Below, one piece after another: positions 62,324-64,000 of a stretch of DNA of 64,000 bases. The DNA is from Acidobacteriota bacterium (GTDB taxonomy: Bacteria > Acidobacteriota > Vicinamibacteria > Vicinamibacterales > JAKQTR01). A program made the translations under genes and the position numbers. How positions within the stretch are numbered: the stretch's first letter is position 1; each line of letters starts with the position of its first letter. The DNA lies in NCBI GenBank assembly GCA_026393675.1, contig JAPKZQ010000045.1, positions 1-64,000 on the forward strand. Direction: 5' to 3'. The notes beneath the pieces are model-generated. The model was given only the letters and a program-made list of their open reading frames with translations, was not told where the DNA came from and searched no databases.

Positions 62324-63154
62324 GTGCAGGAAGCCGTGTTTTCCGCCGTGGTCCGCGCACTCGAGCGTGGCGAAGCCGCGGCGCTCGTCACCATCATCGC
62401 CACTCGCGGATCCACGCCCCAGCGCGTCGGCGCGAAAATGCTCGTCTGGGACGACGGGCACAGCGTTGGCACCATTGGCGGCGGATGCTATGAGAACGAC
62501 GCGGCCGGCAAGGCCCGCGAAATTATCCGCACGCGAAAGGCGCAGGTGGTCCGCTACGACCTGACCGATGATGTGGCCGAAGAACACGGGCTCATCTGCG
62601 GAGGGCAGATGGAGGTCTTTATCGAACCGCTCGATCCATCCCCGCACGTGTACCTGATCGGCGCGGGGCACGTCAGCCAACATCTAGCGGCTGTCGCGCA
62701 CGATGTCGGCTTCCGCGTCCATGTCGTCGACGATCGGAGCAAGTTCGCCAACACGGCCCGGTTCCCGGACGCCGTCGAGGTCGTCGTCGAACCGATTCCC
62801 GAGTGGCTGACGCGAACCGAATTGTCGCCGGCGGCGTTCGTCGTCGTCGTCACGCGCGGACACACGCACGATTTAACCGCCATGCAGGCGTTGGCCGGCC
62901 GGCCGTTCCGTTATGTCGGGATGATTGGCAGCCGCGCCAAGACCGTGCGCATCAGGGAGGCCCTGGCGCAGTCGGGTGTGGCCCCTGCGTGGCTCGATAC
63001 GGTCCGCGCCCCGATAGGCCTGCGTATCGGCGCCGTCACTCCCGAGGAGATTGCTGTCAGCATCGTCGCTGAACTGGTGGCTGTCCGGCGTGGCGCGATC
63101 GACCAGCCCGACACCTCGTCATTGTCCATGAAACTGGTCCGCACAGGAGCGTAG
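62324..63154 (+). CDS. XdhC/CoxI family protein
   Basis: The 276-residue protein has the N-terminal XdhC domain (LVTIIATRGSTPQRVGAKML; HSVGTIGGGCYENDAA; GLICGGQMEVFIEPL) and the C-terminal Rossmann-like domain (HVYLIGAGHVSQHLAAVAHD; FRYVGMIGSRAKTVRIREAL). XdhC proteins bind and help sulfurate the molybdenum cofactor for xanthine dehydrogenase-type enzymes. No molybdenum enzyme genes are next to it in the window; the following gene is an amidohydrolase. Confidence 0.93.
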   Translation: MQEAVFSAVVRALERGEAAALVTIIATRGSTPQRVGAKMLVWDDGHSVGTIGGGCYENDAAGKAREIIRTRKAQVVRYDLTDDVAEEHGLICGGQMEVFIEPLDPSPHVYLIGAGHVSQHLAAVAHDVGFRVHVVDDRSKFANTARFPDAVEVVVEPIPEWLTRTELSPAAFVVVVTRGHTHDLTAMQALAGRPFRYVGMIGSRAKTVRIREALAQSGVAPAWLDTVRAPIGLRIGAVTPEEIAVSIVAELVAVRRGAIDQPDTSSLSMKLVRTGA

Positions 63155-63157
63155 TTC

Positions 63158-64000
63158 GTGTCGAGCATCCTGGTCCGCGGCGGCACCATCCTGACCATGA
63201 ACGACACCGTGGACGTCGTCAGTGGTGACGTGTCGGTGCGCGACGGCCGGATTGCCGCGGTCGGCAGCGGGATTCAAGAGCCGCACGACACCACGATTGA
63301 TGCATCAGGTTCGCTCGTGCTGCCCGGTTTCGTGCAGACGCACCTGCACCTGTGCCAGACGCTGTTCCGCGGATTCGCGGACGATCTCGCGCTGATCGAC
63401 TGGCTGCGCCTGCGCGTGTGGCCGATGGAGGCCGCCCACACTCCCGCGTCGCTGCGAGCCTCGACCCGACTGGCTGCCTGCGAGCTGTTGTCGACCGGCA
63501 CGACGACGGCGCTGACGATGGAAACCGTCCATGACACCGATGTGGTGTTCGAGGCCGTGGCGGCCACGGGCCTGCGGGCGACGATCGGCAAGTGCATGAT
63601 GGACGCCGACGCGCAGGTACCGAAGCGACTACTCGAGAACACGCAGTCGTCGATTGACGAGAGCCTGGATATTCAGCGGCGATGGAACGGCCAGGCCAAC
63701 GGCCGGCTCAGGGCGGCCTTCGCTCCCCGCTTCGCCGTGTCCTGCTCGCAAGGATTGCTCGAAGCCGTGGCGTCGTTGTCGGAACACCAGAAGACCCTGG
63801 TGCATACCCACGCTTCCGAGCAGCAGGCGGAAATTGCCATCGTCGAGCGGCTCACGGGCCGCCGCAACCTGGAGTACTTCGCGGATATCGGTCTCACCTC
63901 CCCGCGACTGTGCCTCGCGCATTGCATCTGGGTCGATGAGCACGAGCAGGCGCTGATGGCCGAATACGACGTGAAAGTGCTCCATTGCCCGGGTTCGAAT
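63158..64000 (+). CDS. Amidohydrolase of the TrzA/GuaD type (3' end outside window)
   Basis: Open from GTG 63158 to the window edge, 281 codons, with AGGAG eight bases upstream. The sequence (SSILVRGGTILTMNDTVDVV, LVLPGFVQTHLHLCQTLFRG, FADDLALIDWLRLRVWPME, HTHASEQQAEIAIVERLTG, LAHCIWVDEHEQALMAEYDV, VLHCPGSN) matches metal-dependent nucleoside/purine-type deaminases (HxH site, later His in HTHA and HC). Substrates of this family include guanine, 5'-deoxyadenosine, S-adenosylhomocysteine and s-triazines. Adjacency to xdhC mildly suggests purine degradation. It starts three bases after the xdhC stop. Confidence 0.93.
   Translation, partial: MSSILVRGGTILTMNDTVDVVSGDVSVRDGRIAAVGSGIQEPHDTTIDASGSLVLPGFVQTHLHLCQTLFRGFADDLALIDWLRLRVWPMEAAHTPASLRASTRLAACELLSTGTTTALTMETVHDTDVVFEAVAATGLRATIGKCMMDADAQVPKRLLENTQSSIDESLDIQRRWNGQANGRLRAAFAPRFAVSCSQGLLEAVASLSEHQKTLVHTHASEQQAEIAIVERLTGRRNLEYFADIGLTSPRLCLAHCIWVDEHEQALMAEYDVKVLHCPGSN

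Overview
The window looks like chromosomal DNA of a GC-rich Acidobacteriota member, possibly of the Vicinamibacteria. The reasons are two paralogous secreted VWFA-related proteins of the type common in Acidobacteriota, many secreted carboxypeptidase-regulatory and beta-barrel proteins, a bacillithiol gene (bshC), and several families of palindromic intergenic repeats. The taxonomy is inferred from gene content; no marker gene was compared.

Layout. (1) 1-8862, minus strand: a tightly packed chemosensory operon, cheW - cheR(TPR) - cheW - mcp - cheA(REC) - cheB - hybrid histidine kinase, with 4-base overlaps or gaps of a few bases; the last gene runs off the left edge. (2) 8900-12800: a graveyard of gene pieces (excisionase-like, DksA/TraR-like, Hpt, ABC transporter, a permease fused to a peptidase C69 fragment, a DUF2283 fragment) around an intact-looking higBA toxin-antitoxin pair. 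(3) 12800-15430: an ispH-like gene, two membrane proteins and a winged-helix regulator; two near-identical 17-bp palindromes probably form its operators. (4) 15500-23720: a secreted C69 dipeptidase, a truncated HicB-like HTH protein, a secreted MetX-like alpha/beta hydrolase, and an RND efflux pair. (5) 24000-39863: an accessory region bracketed by partial copies of the 3' half of tRNA-Cys, with the complete tRNA-Cys at its right end. It holds a NIPSNAP protein, an AAA/DUF4143 ATPase, an IS3 remnant, a LssY-C protein, surface proteins, VWFA proteins, hydrolases and a lactonase. It may be a decayed tRNA-targeted island. (6) 39789-64000: mainly housekeeping genes: tRNA-Cys, tRNA-Gly, yraN, a saccharopine dehydrogenase-like gene facing a class III aminotransferase, cysS, ribF, a PhnP-like hydrolase, DUF1844, mazG, comEC, carB, carA, a PEGA-domain pseudokinase, bshC, a class A penicillin-binding protein, an XdhC-family gene and a partial amidohydrolase.

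The most unusual signal is a family of hairpin-ended elements (15516-15716, 54484-54750, 58125-58182). Their outer ends are conserved, while the inner parts of the two arms change together between copies. The two long copies share an interior and supply the AG of the TAG stop codons of the C69 peptidase and carA. Other notable points are the tRNA-Cys repeat series, the shared palindromic operators, recurrent -10-like boxes 6-9 bases from start codons (suggesting leaderless mRNAs), and a pseudokinase whose stop codon overlaps the carA start.
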